Below, in pieces: positions 51,694 to 61,819 of a stretch of DNA of 64,000 bases. The translations under genes were made by a program, and so were the position numbers. The stretch's first letter is position 1. The number at the start of each line of letters is the position of its first letter. The DNA comes from Kribbella sp. NBC_00382 (GTDB lineage: Bacteria > Actinomycetota > Actinomycetes > Propionibacteriales > Kribbellaceae): contig NZ_CP107954.1 of assembly GCF_036067295.1 (NCBI RefSeq), forward strand, positions 1,116,001 to 1,180,000. Reading direction: 5' to 3'. The notes under the pieces are model-generated. The model did no database searches and had not been told where the DNA came from. It worked only from the letters and a program-made list of their open reading frames with translations.

Positions 51694-53418
51694 TCACCGA
51701 CGCGAAAGTCTCCAACCAGTTGCGACAAATGATTCAGGCGTTCGTTCACCGTCGAAAAGCACCGTGTGCCCCGAGGAGATCTTCACGCCGTCCACATAGA
51801 CGCCCCGGCCCTGGTACAGCGGATCGGAGGTATAGCGCCAGCGCAGCGTCTGGTCGCCCGCGCCGAGGTCGGCGGTCACCTGGTGCCAGTGCCGGTCTCC
51901 CGAGCCGCTGATCGAGCCGTCGGTGTCGATGACGGTCCCCCGATCACGCACGGTGAAAGGCACCTTGGTCCAGGTCGTACCGTCGGCAGAGCTCTCCAGA
52001 TACAGCAGATCCGAGTCCTCGGTGTCCACGAACAGGTCGAACGACACCTTCGCCCCGGCGGCCGGTACGGCGACCTTGGCCGCGAGCGTCGTCGTACTGG
52101 CGTCTGTCGTCCCGGAGAACCAGGCGTCCTTGCCATGCTGCGGCCCGACCCCCAGCGACAACGCCAGCCCCTGTACTACGGCCCTGCGGGCTGGGTTGTT
52201 ACTCCCCCAGTTGCGACTCGGGTGCACCCGGTTGGTCAACAGGATCGCGAACGACCGCGAATCGAAGTCGATCACGATCGACGTCCCGGTGTAGCCGGTG
52301 TGCCCCGCCGTCCGCGGCCCCGACAGCCCGCCCATGTACCAGCGCTGGTTCAACTCGAAGCCGAGCCCGTGGTCGTTGCCCGGGAAGCCCTGGTTGAAGT
52401 TGGTGATCATCGCGGTGACCGAGTCCGTCTTCAGGATCCGCGCGCCGCGATAGCTACCGCCGTTGAGGAAGGTCTGCGCCAGCACGGCCAGATCGTCCGC
52501 GGTGGAGAAGACACCGGCATGCCCGGCGACGCCGTTGAGCGACCAGGCGTTCTCGTCGTGCACCGAACCCCAGACCATCCCGCGCGGCGGGGCCGTCTGG
52601 TACTCCGTGGCGGCGATCCGCGGCTTCTTCTTCTCGTCCGGGTTGTAGCCCGTATCGCGCATCTGCAGCGGCTTGGTGATGCCGTCCGCGACGAGCTTGT
52701 CGAGAGTCTTGCCGGTCACCCGGTGTGCGACCTCGCCGAGCGAGATCAGGTTCAGATCGCTGTAGAGGTAGGTGCCGCCGGGCGGGTTGACCAGCTTGGC
52801 GGTGAGCGCCTCGTTCAGCCGCAGCTCCGGCGTCGGCTGGTCCTTCCACAACGGCAGGAACGCGGGCAGCCCGGTCGTGTGGGTGAGCGCCTGCCGGACG
52901 GTGATCGCGGCCTTGCCGTTCTCCGCGAACTCCGGCACGTACGTCGCGATCGGGGTGTCCAGGCCGATCTTGCCCTTCTCGACCTGCTGCATCACGACGA
53001 TCGAGGTGAACAGCTTGGAGACCGACGCCATGTCGAAGATGGTGTCGGTGCGCATCGGGATCTGCTGGTCGGCGGGCAGCTCGGTACCACTGCCGTCGGA
53101 GTACTTGAGTGCCATCCCGGTGGCGGTGCGGGTGACGACCTTGCCGTCGTGGCCGAGCAGCGTGACGGCACCGGCGTACAGGGGCTTGGTCGTGCCGGAC
53201 GGTTGGGTCCAGCCGGCCACCTGGGCGAGCGCGGCGTCGATCGGCGCGGGATCGAGACCGGCCTTGGCGGGAGTCGAGTCGCGCAGCAGCGTCGACTTCG
53301 GCGCGTACCCGTCGTACGGGTGGTCGAAACGTCCGGACTTGTTGCCTGAAGCAACTGCAGGGCTGGCCATGGTGAGCATCAAGACAGACACTACCGCGAT
53401 CGGCTTGACCAGTTTCAC
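51694..53418 (-). CDS. secreted serine beta-lactamase-fold hydrolase (AmiE/AmpH-like)
   Basis: A 574-residue exported protein. The signal peptide is about 23 residues. Residues about 70-430 form the beta-lactamase-fold domain with SVSK (S-x-x-K), YSDLN (Y-x-N) and HTGYTG motifs. The C-terminal about 130 residues (VSFDLFVDTEDSDLLYLESS) look like a beta-sandwich binding domain. In Bacillus subtilis a related protein is encoded with namZ, nagZ and murQ/R and removes the peptide from MurNAc. GTG start overlaps the namZ stop. Confidence 0.85.
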   Translation of the reverse strand: MKLVKPIAVVSVLMLTMASPAVASGNKSGRFDHPYDGYAPKSTLLRDSTPAKAGLDPAPIDAALAQVAGWTQPSGTTKPLYAGAVTLLGHDGKVVTRTATGMALKYSDGSGTELPADQQIPMRTDTIFDMASVSKLFTSIVVMQQVEKGKIGLDTPIATYVPEFAENGKAAITVRQALTHTTGLPAFLPLWKDQPTPELRLNEALTAKLVNPPGGTYLYSDLNLISLGEVAHRVTGKTLDKLVADGITKPLQMRDTGYNPDEKKKPRIAATEYQTAPPRGMVWGSVHDENAWSLNGVAGHAGVFSTADDLAVLAQTFLNGGSYRGARILKTDSVTAMITNFNQGFPGNDHGLGFELNQRWYMGGLSGPRTAGHTGYTGTSIVIDFDSRSFAILLTNRVHPSRNWGSNNPARRAVVQGLALSLGVGPQHGKDAWFSGTTDASTTTLAAKVAVPAAGAKVSFDLFVDTEDSDLLYLESSADGTTWTKVPFTVRDRGTVIDTDGSISGSGDRHWHQVTADLGAGDQTLRWRYTSDPLYQGRGVYVDGVKISSGHTVLFDGERTPESFVATGWRLSRR

Positions 53419-54701
53419 CGGTGATCCCCCTTGTAGAGCAGGTACTTCGCGCGGCGGGCGGTCCAGGCGTCGGTCTCGCTCTGCCAGGCGGCGATGACCG
53501 CCTCGGCGGTGGCTCCGCCGTCGACCATCGTGCGGTAGCGGTCCGAGCCGGTGAGCAGATCGATCCAGCGGCCGGGCGGGTTGTCACCAGTACGCCAGGC
53601 GAAGCCCGGGTACAGCTTCTTGGCCTCGACGATCATGTGCGTCGCCGCCACGATCGCCTCGACCCGGTCCGGATCGGTGATCTGGATCTGCACGCCGCCG
53701 CAGAGCACGTTGGCGTTCTTGGAGATGAACGGCGTGAAGTAGGCCTCGCGGAAGTCGATACCGGGGATGTTCTTGGCCTGCAGCGCCTGCGCCCACTTGT
53801 AGTCGATGTACGGCGCACCGATCAGCTCGAACGGCCGGGTGGTACCGCGCCCCTCGGACATGTTGGTCGCCTCGAACAGGCACGCGCCCGGGTAGAGCAA
53901 CGCGGTGTCCGGGGTCGGCATGTTCGGGCTCGGCATCACCCAGGTCAGCCCGGTGTCGGCGTACAGCTGGTCGCGCTTCCAGCCCTTCACCTCGATCACC
54001 TGCAGCTCCTTGAGCCGCGCGCCGTTCGTGTCCAGCGGCAGGTACTCGGCGTTGAAGAGCCGGGCCAGCTCGCCGACCGTCATCCCGTGCTGCTGGATGA
54101 TCTCCCGCTTGCCGACGCCCGACGTGAAGCCAGGCTTCAGCATCGGGCCACGCGCCGAGCCGCCGGTCGGGTTCGGCCGGTCCAGTACGACGAACTTCGC
54201 GCCGGTCTGGACGGCCGCGAGCATCGCCTCGTACATCGTCCAGATGTAGGTGTAGAACCGGGCCCCGACGTCCTGGATGTCGAAGACGACGGTCTCGACG
54301 CCGGCCTTGGTGTAGAGCGTGGCGAGTTTGGCCGCGGCCGCGCCGTACGCGTCGTAGACCATGATCCCGGTCCGCGGATCGACGTGATCACCCTCGGAAC
54401 CGCCGGCCTGCGCGCTGCCGCGGAAGCCGTGCTCGGGGCCGAAGACGGCGACCACGTTGACCTTGCCGGACGCGTGCATGGTGTCGACGATGTGGTTGAG
54501 GTCGTCGAGGATGCCGGTCGGGTTGCTGATCACCCCGACCTTCTGCCCGGCCAAGGCCTTCCAGTTGTCCTTTGCCAGCGCTTGGGCTCCGGTCGTGACG
54601 CCCTTCTTCTTGGCAGGTTCCGCTGCGGCGGCTCCCTGGATGTCGATCAGCGGGGCGGCGGCGAGTGCTCCCGCACCGGCGAGCAGGCTGCGGCGCTTCA
54701 T
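53415..54701 (-). CDS. namZ: exo-beta-N-acetylmuramidase NamZ (DUF1343)
   Basis: A 428-residue DUF1343 protein; characterised NamZ releases terminal MurNAc from wall fragments. The N-terminus MKRRSLLAGAGALAAAPLI has a twin-arginine-like signal. Conserved blocks: VGVISNPTGI, VFGPEHGFRG, VFDIQDVGARFYTYIWTMYE, VLDRPNPTGG and NMSEGRGTTRPFELIGAP. ATG at 54701 was chosen to begin the signal. It is 23 bp after nagZ and overlaps the AmiE-like gene by GTGA. Confidence 0.93.
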   Translation of the reverse strand: MKRRSLLAGAGALAAAPLIDIQGAAAAEPAKKKGVTTGAQALAKDNWKALAGQKVGVISNPTGILDDLNHIVDTMHASGKVNVVAVFGPEHGFRGSAQAGGSEGDHVDPRTGIMVYDAYGAAAAKLATLYTKAGVETVVFDIQDVGARFYTYIWTMYEAMLAAVQTGAKFVVLDRPNPTGGSARGPMLKPGFTSGVGKREIIQQHGMTVGELARLFNAEYLPLDTNGARLKELQVIEVKGWKRDQLYADTGLTWVMPSPNMPTPDTALLYPGACLFEATNMSEGRGTTRPFELIGAPYIDYKWAQALQAKNIPGIDFREAYFTPFISKNANVLCGGVQIQITDPDRVEAIVAATHMIVEAKKLYPGFAWRTGDNPPGRWIDLLTGSDRYRTMVDGGATAEAVIAAWQSETDAWTARRAKYLLYKGDHR

Positions 54702-54724
54702 CGGTTCTCCTTTGGAAGTACGAG

Positions 54725-56518
54725 TCACCAGGACAGTCCGTGGCCGAACTTGTAGAGCGGGGTGGTGGGGTCGCCTGCGACGGGGATGTCGACCGGGAGC
54801 TTGCCGGTCGGGGCGATCTCGCCGTACAGGACCTTGGTCAGCGACTCCATCGAGACGGCCGCGTAGCCGTAGGTGGCCAGGTACGTCGGCGCCGCGGTGA
54901 AGTACGCGATGTCGTAGGGGTCGCGGACCGCCACGACGATCACCGTCTTGCCGGTGGCGAGCAGGTCATTGACGAGCTTCTGCTGCTTGGCCAGCTTGTC
55001 GGTGACCTTGGTGTCCCAGGCCTTCTGGGTGAGGACCACGGTGACGTCGTTGGCCTGCGCCTTGGTGACCGCGTCGGCGATGGCGGCGTCGGTCGGGGCC
55101 GCACCGGTCTGGGCAACGGTGGTGGTCGCACCTCGGGTGGTGAGGCTGTTGGCCAGCGCCTGGGTGGTGGTGACGCCCCAGCCGGTGACGAGGATCTTGC
55201 GCGGGTCCTTGGTCAACGGGAGCGTCTTGGTGTCGTTCTTCACCAGCGTGACGGACTTGTCGACGATCTTCTGGGCGGTCGCGAGGCTGGCCGGAGTACC
55301 GACCTTCGTTGCAATCTTCGCCGGGTCGACGAACGGCTGGAACAGGACGCCGTTCTTGAGCTTCATCAGCAGGACGCGCAGCACGCTCTCGTTGACCTGG
55401 CGCTCGCTGATCCGGCCCGACTTCACGGCGTCGACGACGGCCTTGAACTGGACGTCGGGGGCCGGCGGCAGGAGCAGCTGGTCGGCGCCGGCCTCGATCG
55501 CCCGGACGGCCACCTCGGCGTCGCCGTACTTGGCCCGTACCGCTGCCATCTCGAGCGCGTCGGTGATGACGAGACCCTTGAAGCCGAGCTCGTTACGCAG
55601 TACGCCGGTGAGGATCGGCTTGCTCAGCGTCGCGGGGTCGCCGGACGGGTCCAGGGACGGTACGACGATGTGCGCGGTCATGATCGAGTCGATGCCGGCC
55701 TTGATCGCGGCCTTGAAGGACGGCGCGTCGATCGTGTTCCACTGCTCGCGGGTGTGGTTGATCGTCGGCAGCGCGGTGTGGCTGTCGTCGACGGTGTCAC
55801 CGTGGCCCGGGAAGTGCTTCGCGGTCGCCATGATGCCGGCGTCCTCTTGGTAGCCCTTGACCTGCGCGACCGTCATGTCCGAGACGAGCTTCGGGTCGCT
55901 CGAGAAGGAGCGGACGCCGATCACCGGGTTGAGCGCGTTGACGTTGACGTCGGCGACCGGGGCGTAGTCCTGACGGATGCCCATCGCCTTGAGTTCGCGT
56001 CCGGTGATACCGGCTGCTGTCCTGGCGTCCGCGGTGTTGCGGGTCGCACCGTGCGCCATGTTGCCGCCGAACTGGGTGGCGGGCGGGCCGATGCGGACGA
56101 CGACGCCCTGCTCCTGGTCGGTGGCGATCGTCAGCGGGAGGCGCAGCCCGGTCTTGAGAGCCGCGGCCTGGAGCTGGTTGGAGTACGTCGCCAGCTGGGT
56201 CGGGCTGGTCACGTTGTCGCGGGCGTTGAAGTAGATCCAGCCACCCGGCTTGTACTTCGCCACCACCTCGGCAGGCGTCGCCACGCCGTACAGGGCTGTG
56301 TTGCGCGCATCCGGCTTGCTCGCGTCCGGCCCGTAGGCGAACAACACGAACATCTGCCCGATCTTGTCTTCCAGCGTCATCCCCTGCAGCGCCTTGGTGG
56401 CCACCTGGAGATTGCTGAGCGGCTCAGGCGGTGGAGCACTCACAGCACTGGCGGGCACCAGTGACCCGATGGTCACAACGGCGAGGCTGGCAACAGCGAA
56501 ACGGCGCAAGGCGGACAT
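54725..56518 (-). CDS. nagZ: GH3 beta-N-acetylglucosaminidase NagZ-like, secreted
   Basis: A 597-residue GH3 enzyme with a signal peptide (about 28 residues). NagZ hallmarks are the KHFPGHGDTVDDSH loop (catalytic Asp/His) and the nucleophile Asp in KGLVITDALEM. The C-terminal GH3_C-like domain spans about residues 400-597, as in the two-domain NagZ of Bacillus. With NamZ and the AmiE-like hydrolase it would degrade wall glycan outside the cell. ATG at 56518 begins the signal peptide; it is first in the recycling operon. Confidence 0.92.
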   Translation of the reverse strand: MSALRRFAVASLAVVTIGSLVPASAVSAPPPEPLSNLQVATKALQGMTLEDKIGQMFVLFAYGPDASKPDARNTALYGVATPAEVVAKYKPGGWIYFNARDNVTSPTQLATYSNQLQAAALKTGLRLPLTIATDQEQGVVVRIGPPATQFGGNMAHGATRNTADARTAAGITGRELKAMGIRQDYAPVADVNVNALNPVIGVRSFSSDPKLVSDMTVAQVKGYQEDAGIMATAKHFPGHGDTVDDSHTALPTINHTREQWNTIDAPSFKAAIKAGIDSIMTAHIVVPSLDPSGDPATLSKPILTGVLRNELGFKGLVITDALEMAAVRAKYGDAEVAVRAIEAGADQLLLPPAPDVQFKAVVDAVKSGRISERQVNESVLRVLLMKLKNGVLFQPFVDPAKIATKVGTPASLATAQKIVDKSVTLVKNDTKTLPLTKDPRKILVTGWGVTTTQALANSLTTRGATTTVAQTGAAPTDAAIADAVTKAQANDVTVVLTQKAWDTKVTDKLAKQQKLVNDLLATGKTVIVVAVRDPYDIAYFTAAPTYLATYGYAAVSMESLTKVLYGEIAPTGKLPVDIPVAGDPTTPLYKFGHGLSW

Positions 56519-56532
56519 AACCGACCCCTCAG

Positions 56533-56545
56533 GTAATTGAATTAC
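56533..56545. promoter_or_regulatory. palindrome upstream of nagZ (possible MurR operator)
   Basis: GTAATTGAATTAC is a perfect palindrome with a central G, 15 bp upstream of the nagZ start in an otherwise GC-rich region. Position and symmetry fit a repressor site, and MurR in the same operon is the obvious candidate. The rest of the 186-bp gap (56519-56704) holds no gene. Confidence 0.5.
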
Positions 56546-56704
56546 AACCGTGCCCCCGCACGCGAAAGTTACCCACACGCCAAGCCAGGGTCAAGGGGAA
56601 ACGTGTCCTCATCCAACACGCCCCGCACCCACCCGACAACCAACCGCACCGTTCAAGCGTTTGGTCCACCGCTGAAACAGTGTTCTTTGAGGTAGTGCGC
56701 CGTT

Positions 56705-57808
56705 TCAATACTTCTCCGGCAGCCCGACCACCCGCTCGGCCGACGGCCAGGAGCGCAGTACGTCGAGCAGCACCCCTGCCGGTACGGTCTCGATCGCCTC
56801 GGCGTGGGCGGCCGAGACGACATCGGCGATCCGGACCGGCGCGCCCGACGCCGACGAGCGGACCGCCGCCTCGACCATCGCGACACTGATCACGTTGGCG
56901 TGCACCTCCGTCTGCGGCGTACTGGAGGTACGCAACGCGTGCACGAACTCAGCCAGGGACCCGGCGATCTCTTCCGGCCCCGTGCCGATCTCGGCCGGCA
57001 CGGCAGGCCCCGAGGCGTACTCGGCCACCGGTGCGGAGTCGCCGTCCCAGATCGCCGTGCCGTTCGCGGAACTCGCCCGCCAGCGACCGTTCCACGAGGT
57101 CTCCAGCCCCGGCGCGCACCAGCTTCCGGTGAAGACGAATCTGGCTCCCCCGTCGAAGCTGAAGACCGCGTCGGCAGCCGCGTGCCCGCTGAACCAGCTC
57201 CAGTCCGGGTTGTAGGAGTCGCAGTACACCGACAGCGGCTCGGACCCGATCAGCTTGCGGGCCAGGTCGAACTGATGGATCGCCATGTCGACCAGCAGCG
57301 GCTCGGCCATCTGCTCCCGGAAGCCGCCGAACCGTGGCGCCTTGAAGAACTCGCACGACAACGACCCGACCGGGCCGAGCCCGGCCAACTGCCGCCCGAA
57401 GGCCTCGCCGGTCCGGAAGTACCGGCGGGACTGCGAGACCATCAGCAACCTGCCGCTCGCCTCGGCGGCCGCGACCATCGTCAGGCATTCGCGGACCGAC
57501 TCAGCCAGCGGCTTCTCGCACAGCACCGGCAGACCTCGCAGCAAGGCATCCACGCTGACCGCCGGATGGGCCGCCGGGACGGTCACGTCGATCACCGCCT
57601 CGGCGCCCGTCCGCTCGGCCAGCTCGGCGACCGACGCCGCCACCGGGACATCGGCGTACCCGTGCTCGTCGGCCGCCGCCCGGGCCAGCGCGACGTCGAG
57701 GTCGACCAGCCCGGCCAGGACGACGTCCGGGTTCTGTCCGATATTGCGCAGCCAGGCGCGACCCATGCCGCCGGCGCCGACCTGAAGGAGCCGCAGGGGT
57801 TCAGGCAT
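56705..57808 (-). CDS. Gfo/Idh/MocA family oxidoreductase
   Basis: A 367-residue NAD(P)-dependent sugar or cyclitol dehydrogenase. N-terminal Rossmann motif [13 protein letters not shown] (residues about 6-18), the EKPLAES motif with the catalytic Lys, and a C-terminal beta-sheet domain with [12 protein letters not shown]. The ATG at 57808 overlaps the ThuA-like gene by 8 bp. It is last in the ABC-transporter operon and probably oxidises the imported sugar. Confidence 0.92.
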   Translation of the reverse strand: MPEPLRLLQVGAGGMGRAWLRNIGQNPDVVLAGLVDLDVALARAAADEHGYADVPVAASVAELAERTGAEAVIDVTVPAAHPAVSVDALLRGLPVLCEKPLAESVRECLTMVAAAEASGRLLMVSQSRRYFRTGEAFGRQLAGLGPVGSLSCEFFKAPRFGGFREQMAEPLLVDMAIHQFDLARKLIGSEPLSVYCDSYNPDWSWFSGHAAADAVFSFDGGARFVFTGSWCAPGLETSWNGRWRASSANGTAIWDGDSAPVAEYASGPAVPAEIGTGPEEIAGSLAEFVHALRTSSTPQTEVHANVISVAMVEAAVRSSASGAPVRIADVVSAAHAEAIETVPAGVLLDVLRSWPSAERVVGLPEKY

Positions 57809-58592
57809 CGGCACGCTCCTCATCGGACTCAGCCTCGATCGGCCCGGCGTACCCGTGGCCGTTGAAGAAGTCCCCGGTCTCGTACCGCAGCAGCGTCGGC
57901 AGCGCCCGCTCCGGCAGGTCGGTCCTGGCCCACTCGACCCCGTTGGCGATCACCTTGCGGACATCCTTGTGGTGGTACACCGGGTAGTCCTGGTCGCCGG
58001 GCGAGAAGAAGAAGATCTTGCCGTGGCCGCGGCGGAAGGTGCAGCCGGAACGGAACACCTCGCCACCGCTGAACGTGGACACGAAGACCAGCTCGTCCGG
58101 CACCGGGATGTCGAAGAACTCGCCGTACATCTCCTGCTGCTCGATCACGATCGGATGCGGCACGCCGCGGGCGATCGGGTGCGTCGGGTTGACCGTCCAG
58201 ACCAGCTCGCGATCCCGCTCACTGCGCCAGCGCAGGGTGCAGGTGGTGCCCATCAGCTTGCCGAAGATCTTCGACCAGTGCGCGGAGTGCAGAACGAGCA
58301 GGCCCATCCCCGACAGGACGTGCTGGTACACCCGGTCGACCACCTTGTCGTCGACCTCACCGTGCGCGGCATGGCCCCACCAGACCAGTACGTCGGTGCC
58401 GGCCAGTACCTCCTCGGTCAGCCCGTGCTCGGGTTCGTCGAGGGTCGTCGTAGCGACCTCGACGGCGTCACCGAGATTCTCGGCGATGCCTTCCGCGATC
58501 GTGGTGTGCATGCCGTCGGGGTAGATCTCGGCGACGTGCGGCTCGACCTGCTCGTGCCGGTTCTCGCCCCAGACGAGTACGCGAAGCGTCAT
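57801..58592 (-). CDS. ThuA-like domain protein
   Basis: A 263-residue protein of the ThuA (trehalose utilisation) family, related to class I glutamine amidotransferase folds. [40 protein letters not shown] and [18 protein letters not shown] are the family blocks. ThuA with a Gfo/Idh/MocA partner and an ABC importer is a common set for disaccharide use through 3-keto intermediates. ATG at 58592 was chosen at the usual family start. Confidence 0.92.
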   Translation of the reverse strand: MTLRVLVWGENRHEQVEPHVAEIYPDGMHTTIAEGIAENLGDAVEVATTTLDEPEHGLTEEVLAGTDVLVWWGHAAHGEVDDKVVDRVYQHVLSGMGLLVLHSAHWSKIFGKLMGTTCTLRWRSERDRELVWTVNPTHPIARGVPHPIVIEQQEMYGEFFDIPVPDELVFVSTFSGGEVFRSGCTFRRGHGKIFFFSPGDQDYPVYHHKDVRKVIANGVEWARTDLPERALPTLLRYETGDFFNGHGYAGPIEAESDEERADA

Positions 58593-58620
58593 GTCAGTAG
58601 TCCTTGGTCGATGGGTCGGG

Positions 58621-59436
58621 TCATTTGACGGCGCCACCGATGGCGCCGGCGGCGATGTACTTCTGAGCGACGACCAGCAGCACGATCGCCGGGATCGCGG
58701 ACAGTACGGCGGTCGCCATCACCGCGTTCCAGTTCTGTACCTGGGTACCCAGGTACTGGTAGATCCCGAGCGTGACCGGCCGCACGCGACCCTTGGTGGT
58801 CAGCGTGAGGGCGAAGAGGAAGTCGCTCCAGGAGAAGAGGAAGGTGAACAGTCCCGCGGTGATGAGGGAGTTCCTGCTGATCGGCAACACGATCGCGACG
58901 AACGCCCGGAAAAGCCCGGCTCCGTCCACCCGGGCCGCCTCCACCAGCGACGGCGGCAGCGAGAGCATGAACGAGCGCAGGATCAGGATCGCGAACGGGA
59001 TCCCGCTGCTGCAGTTGGCCACGATCAGGCCGGGGATCGAGTTCAGCAGCCCGAGCCGCTCGTAGGCCGTGTAGAGCGCGTTGGCGATCACGATCCCCGG
59101 GATCATCTGGGAGACCAGGATCGCCAGCAGCCCGATCCCCACCCAGCGGGACCGGAACTGCGACAACGCATACGCACAGGGCGCCGAGATCAGCAGGCAA
59201 AGCACCACGGTGCCGCCCGCGATGAGCACGCTGGTGACCAGGTTGCGCCCCTGCTCGCTGAGCGCCCGCCGGTAGCCCTCGAAGGTCGGGTTCAGCGGCA
59301 GGAAGCCGGCCGTCAGGGTGTTGCCGGACGGCTGGAGCGAAGCGTTCACCATCCAGTAGACGGGGAACAGCATCATGGCCAGGATCAGTACGCCGATCGC
59401 GGTGTAGATCGCGCGACGAACAGCCGAGTCGGACAT
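58621..59436 (-). CDS. carbohydrate ABC transporter permease (MalG-like)
   Basis: A 271-residue inner-membrane permease with six predicted helices. The cytoplasmic EAA loop that contacts the ATPase reads [17 protein letters not shown]. The C-terminal [11 protein letters not shown] and late helix are MalG-like. It is 13 bp from the preceding permease gene. No ATPase gene is present, so a shared MsiK-type ATPase elsewhere is likely. Confidence 0.93.
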   Translation of the reverse strand: MSDSAVRRAIYTAIGVLILAMMLFPVYWMVNASLQPSGNTLTAGFLPLNPTFEGYRRALSEQGRNLVTSVLIAGGTVVLCLLISAPCAYALSQFRSRWVGIGLLAILVSQMIPGIVIANALYTAYERLGLLNSIPGLIVANCSSGIPFAILILRSFMLSLPPSLVEAARVDGAGLFRAFVAIVLPISRNSLITAGLFTFLFSWSDFLFALTLTTKGRVRPVTLGIYQYLGTQVQNWNAVMATAVLSAIPAIVLLVVAQKYIAAGAIGGAVK

Positions 59437-59449
59437 CGTCGTACCCCTC

Positions 59450-60352
59450 CTATTCGTCGACGGCACGGCGGGTGCCGCGCAGGTAGACGACCGCGAACAG
59501 CAGCGAGATCGCGATCAGGATGTTGCTCAGGGCCGCACCCTCGCCGAACTTGAAGTCGACGAACGACCGCTGGTACGACTGGGTCGCCAGCGTCTGGGTG
59601 GCATTGGCCGGCCCACCGCCGGTCAGGCCGAGGATGATGTCCAGCACCTTGATCGTGTAGACGACGCCGAGCACCAGCAGCACGCTGGCCACCGCTCGCA
59701 GGTTCGGCCAGGTGATGTAGCGGAACCCGCGCCAGCCGGTGGCGCCGTCCAGCTGTCCGGCCTCGTACAACTCCTGCGGGATGTCCGCGAGACCGGAGTA
59801 CAGCAGGGTCACGTTGAACGGGATGCCGATCCAGATGTTCACCCCGATCACCGCGATCAGCGCCACCGACGGCGAGTTCAGCCACGGCACCGGATCGTTG
59901 ATCAGGCCGAGCCCGGTCAGCGTGCGGTTCAGGATGCCGCTGTCCTGTTCGAGGATCGACCGCCAGGTCGCGCTGGAGACGATCAGCGGCAGCAGCCACG
60001 GCAGCAGGAGCAGCGACCGCAACAGATTGCTGAGCGGGAACCGGCGGCGGAAGAACAGCGCCAGCGCCAGACCGGCGGCGAACTGGAAGGCGATCGAGCC
60101 GATGGTGAACAACGCGGTGTTCACCATCGCCTGCGAGAAGAGCTGGTCGGTCACCACCGTCGTGTAGTTCCGCAGTCCGACCCAGGGCGCCTGCCCGGTG
60201 AAGAAGGTCCGCAGGGTGTAGTCCTGCAGGCTCATCATCAGGTTCTTCAGCACCGGGTACCCGAACAGCGCGAGCATCGCCAGCGCGGCAGGCGCCACGA
60301 AGAGGACCTTGGTCAGGTCCTCACCGCGACGGCGGCGTCCCCGGGAGCTCAC
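59450..60352 (-). CDS. carbohydrate ABC transporter permease (MalF-like)
   Basis: A 300-residue permease with six helices and the EAA loop QELYEAGQLDGATGWRGF. The N-terminus has a basic RGRRRRGEDLTK segment before the first helix (VLFVAPAALAMLALFGYP). The GTG start overlaps the binding-protein stop (GTGA); longer starts would enter that gene. Confidence 0.93.
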   Translation of the reverse strand: MSSRGRRRRGEDLTKVLFVAPAALAMLALFGYPVLKNLMMSLQDYTLRTFFTGQAPWVGLRNYTTVVTDQLFSQAMVNTALFTIGSIAFQFAAGLALALFFRRRFPLSNLLRSLLLLPWLLPLIVSSATWRSILEQDSGILNRTLTGLGLINDPVPWLNSPSVALIAVIGVNIWIGIPFNVTLLYSGLADIPQELYEAGQLDGATGWRGFRYITWPNLRAVASVLLVLGVVYTIKVLDIILGLTGGGPANATQTLATQSYQRSFVDFKFGEGAALSNILIAISLLFAVVYLRGTRRAVDE

Positions 60353-61578
60353 CCGCCGGAGGCCTTGCTGAAAGCGTCCTGCGCCGTGGCCTTGCCGGTC
60401 AGCGCCAGCGCGATCGCCTGATAGATCACCTTGGCGGCGTCGGGCCACTTCTCACCGAGCTTGCCGGTCCGGGCCCGGGCGGTCTTGACCTGCTCGGCGA
60501 ACGCCTTCATCGAGGGCACCTCCTTGGCGTACTGGTCGAGCAGCGCGGTCTTGGTCGGCAGGGTGAAGCGGGCCTTGGCCCAGGCCATCTCGTTCTCGTC
60601 GGAGTTGAGGCACTTCACGAAGTCGGCGGCCTTCTGCTGCTTGGCCTGGTCCTTGTTCAGCGGGACCGTCCAGGCCTCACCACCCAGCGGTGCGACCGGC
60701 GTCTGGTCCGGCTTGTTCAGCGGGAACGTGACCACGTCCCACTTGATGTTGGGGGTCTTCGCCAGCGCCGGGATCTGCCACGGGCCGTTCACCATCATCG
60801 CGGCCTTGCCGGCCGCGAACTGGTCCTTCGCGTCGCCCTGGGTCCAGTTGATCACGCTCTTCGACGCCGAGCCCGACTGCACCAGATCCACCCACAGCTG
60901 CAGCGCTTCCGCGACCTGCGGACTCTTCAGGTCCGTCTCGTCGCCACCGTTGGTCCACATCGCCGGCAGGAACTGCCACGAGCCTTCGTAGGTCGCGTTG
61001 GCGTTGAAGGCGATGCCGTACCGGCCGGGCTTGGTGAGCTTCTTGGCCGCGGCCTTCAGCTCGTCCCAGGTCTTCGGCGGCTGGACGCCGGCCTCCTGCA
61101 GCATCTGCGTGTTGTAGAACAACGCGATCGTGTTCGTCACCGGCGCCAGTCCGTAGAGCTTGCCCTGGTACGACGTCGCGTCGTTCATGCCCTGGATGAC
61201 CCCGTCCCCGTTCAGGCCCATGTCGTTCAAGGGCGCGAGCGCGCCGGTCGCGGCGATCTGCTGGACGTCGGGGTTGTCCAGCATCAATACGTCGGGCAGC
61301 GTCTTCGACGAGGCCTGCTGCAGCACCTTCGCGATCAAGGTGTCACCAGGCACCGTCTCGCGCTGAATCGTGATGCCGAGCTTGCCCGCGCAGGAGTCGA
61401 GCCCCTTCTGCACGGCCGCCTTGTCCGGGTCGTTGTTGTAGTAGTCCAGCACCGAGAGGCTGCTGACGCTGCCGCCGGACGAGGACGGCGAACTGTTCCC
61501 GCTGTCGCCGCAGCCGGCGATGACGAGCGACAGAGCCGTCGTACCCGCCAGGGCCGCGGCGATCCGCTGCGTGATCAT
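60349..61578 (-). CDS. extracellular sugar-binding lipoprotein
   Basis: A 409-residue ABC solute-binding protein. The lipobox is LVIAGC, after a 20-residue signal. The mature part has the type 1 sugar-binding pattern (LPDVLMLDNPDVQQIAATG; GLAPVTNTIALFYNTQML; KAAMMVNGPWQIP). ATG at 61578 has GGAG 9 nt upstream. It is the first gene of the importer operon and is divergent from the LacI regulator. Confidence 0.94.
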   Translation of the reverse strand: MITQRIAAALAGTTALSLVIAGCGDSGNSSPSSSGGSVSSLSVLDYYNNDPDKAAVQKGLDSCAGKLGITIQRETVPGDTLIAKVLQQASSKTLPDVLMLDNPDVQQIAATGALAPLNDMGLNGDGVIQGMNDATSYQGKLYGLAPVTNTIALFYNTQMLQEAGVQPPKTWDELKAAAKKLTKPGRYGIAFNANATYEGSWQFLPAMWTNGGDETDLKSPQVAEALQLWVDLVQSGSASKSVINWTQGDAKDQFAAGKAAMMVNGPWQIPALAKTPNIKWDVVTFPLNKPDQTPVAPLGGEAWTVPLNKDQAKQQKAADFVKCLNSDENEMAWAKARFTLPTKTALLDQYAKEVPSMKAFAEQVKTARARTGKLGEKWPDAAKVIYQAIALALTGKATAQDAFSKASGG

Positions 61579-61819
61579 GACATTGCACTCCTTGGATGAG
61601 TCGGCGACAGCCACCGTCCCGGCGCTGGTCAAGCGCTTAACCCTGATCACGAAAGACCGGATCTTTGAAGGCGGGCGTCTCAGTTGTGGGATGGCTGGCA
61701 AAGCGGTTAACTAGCCGCGTAGTCAGGGACTATGTTCCCTACGTCACACCACTGTCAAGGGCCTGGGGCGGTCCTCGTGACAGGCTGGGCGGCAGACGAG
61801 AGCGGGGTGGAAACGGCCG
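61579..61819. promoter_or_regulatory. divergent promoter with LacI-type operators
   Basis: The 241-bp gap between the binding-protein and LacI genes has the palindrome AAGCGCTT (61631-61638) within TCAAGCGCTTAA, the classic LacI-family core, and a second similar site AAGCGGTTAA (61701-61710). Both are probably bound by the adjacent LacI protein, controlling the importer and itself. Confidence 0.7.
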
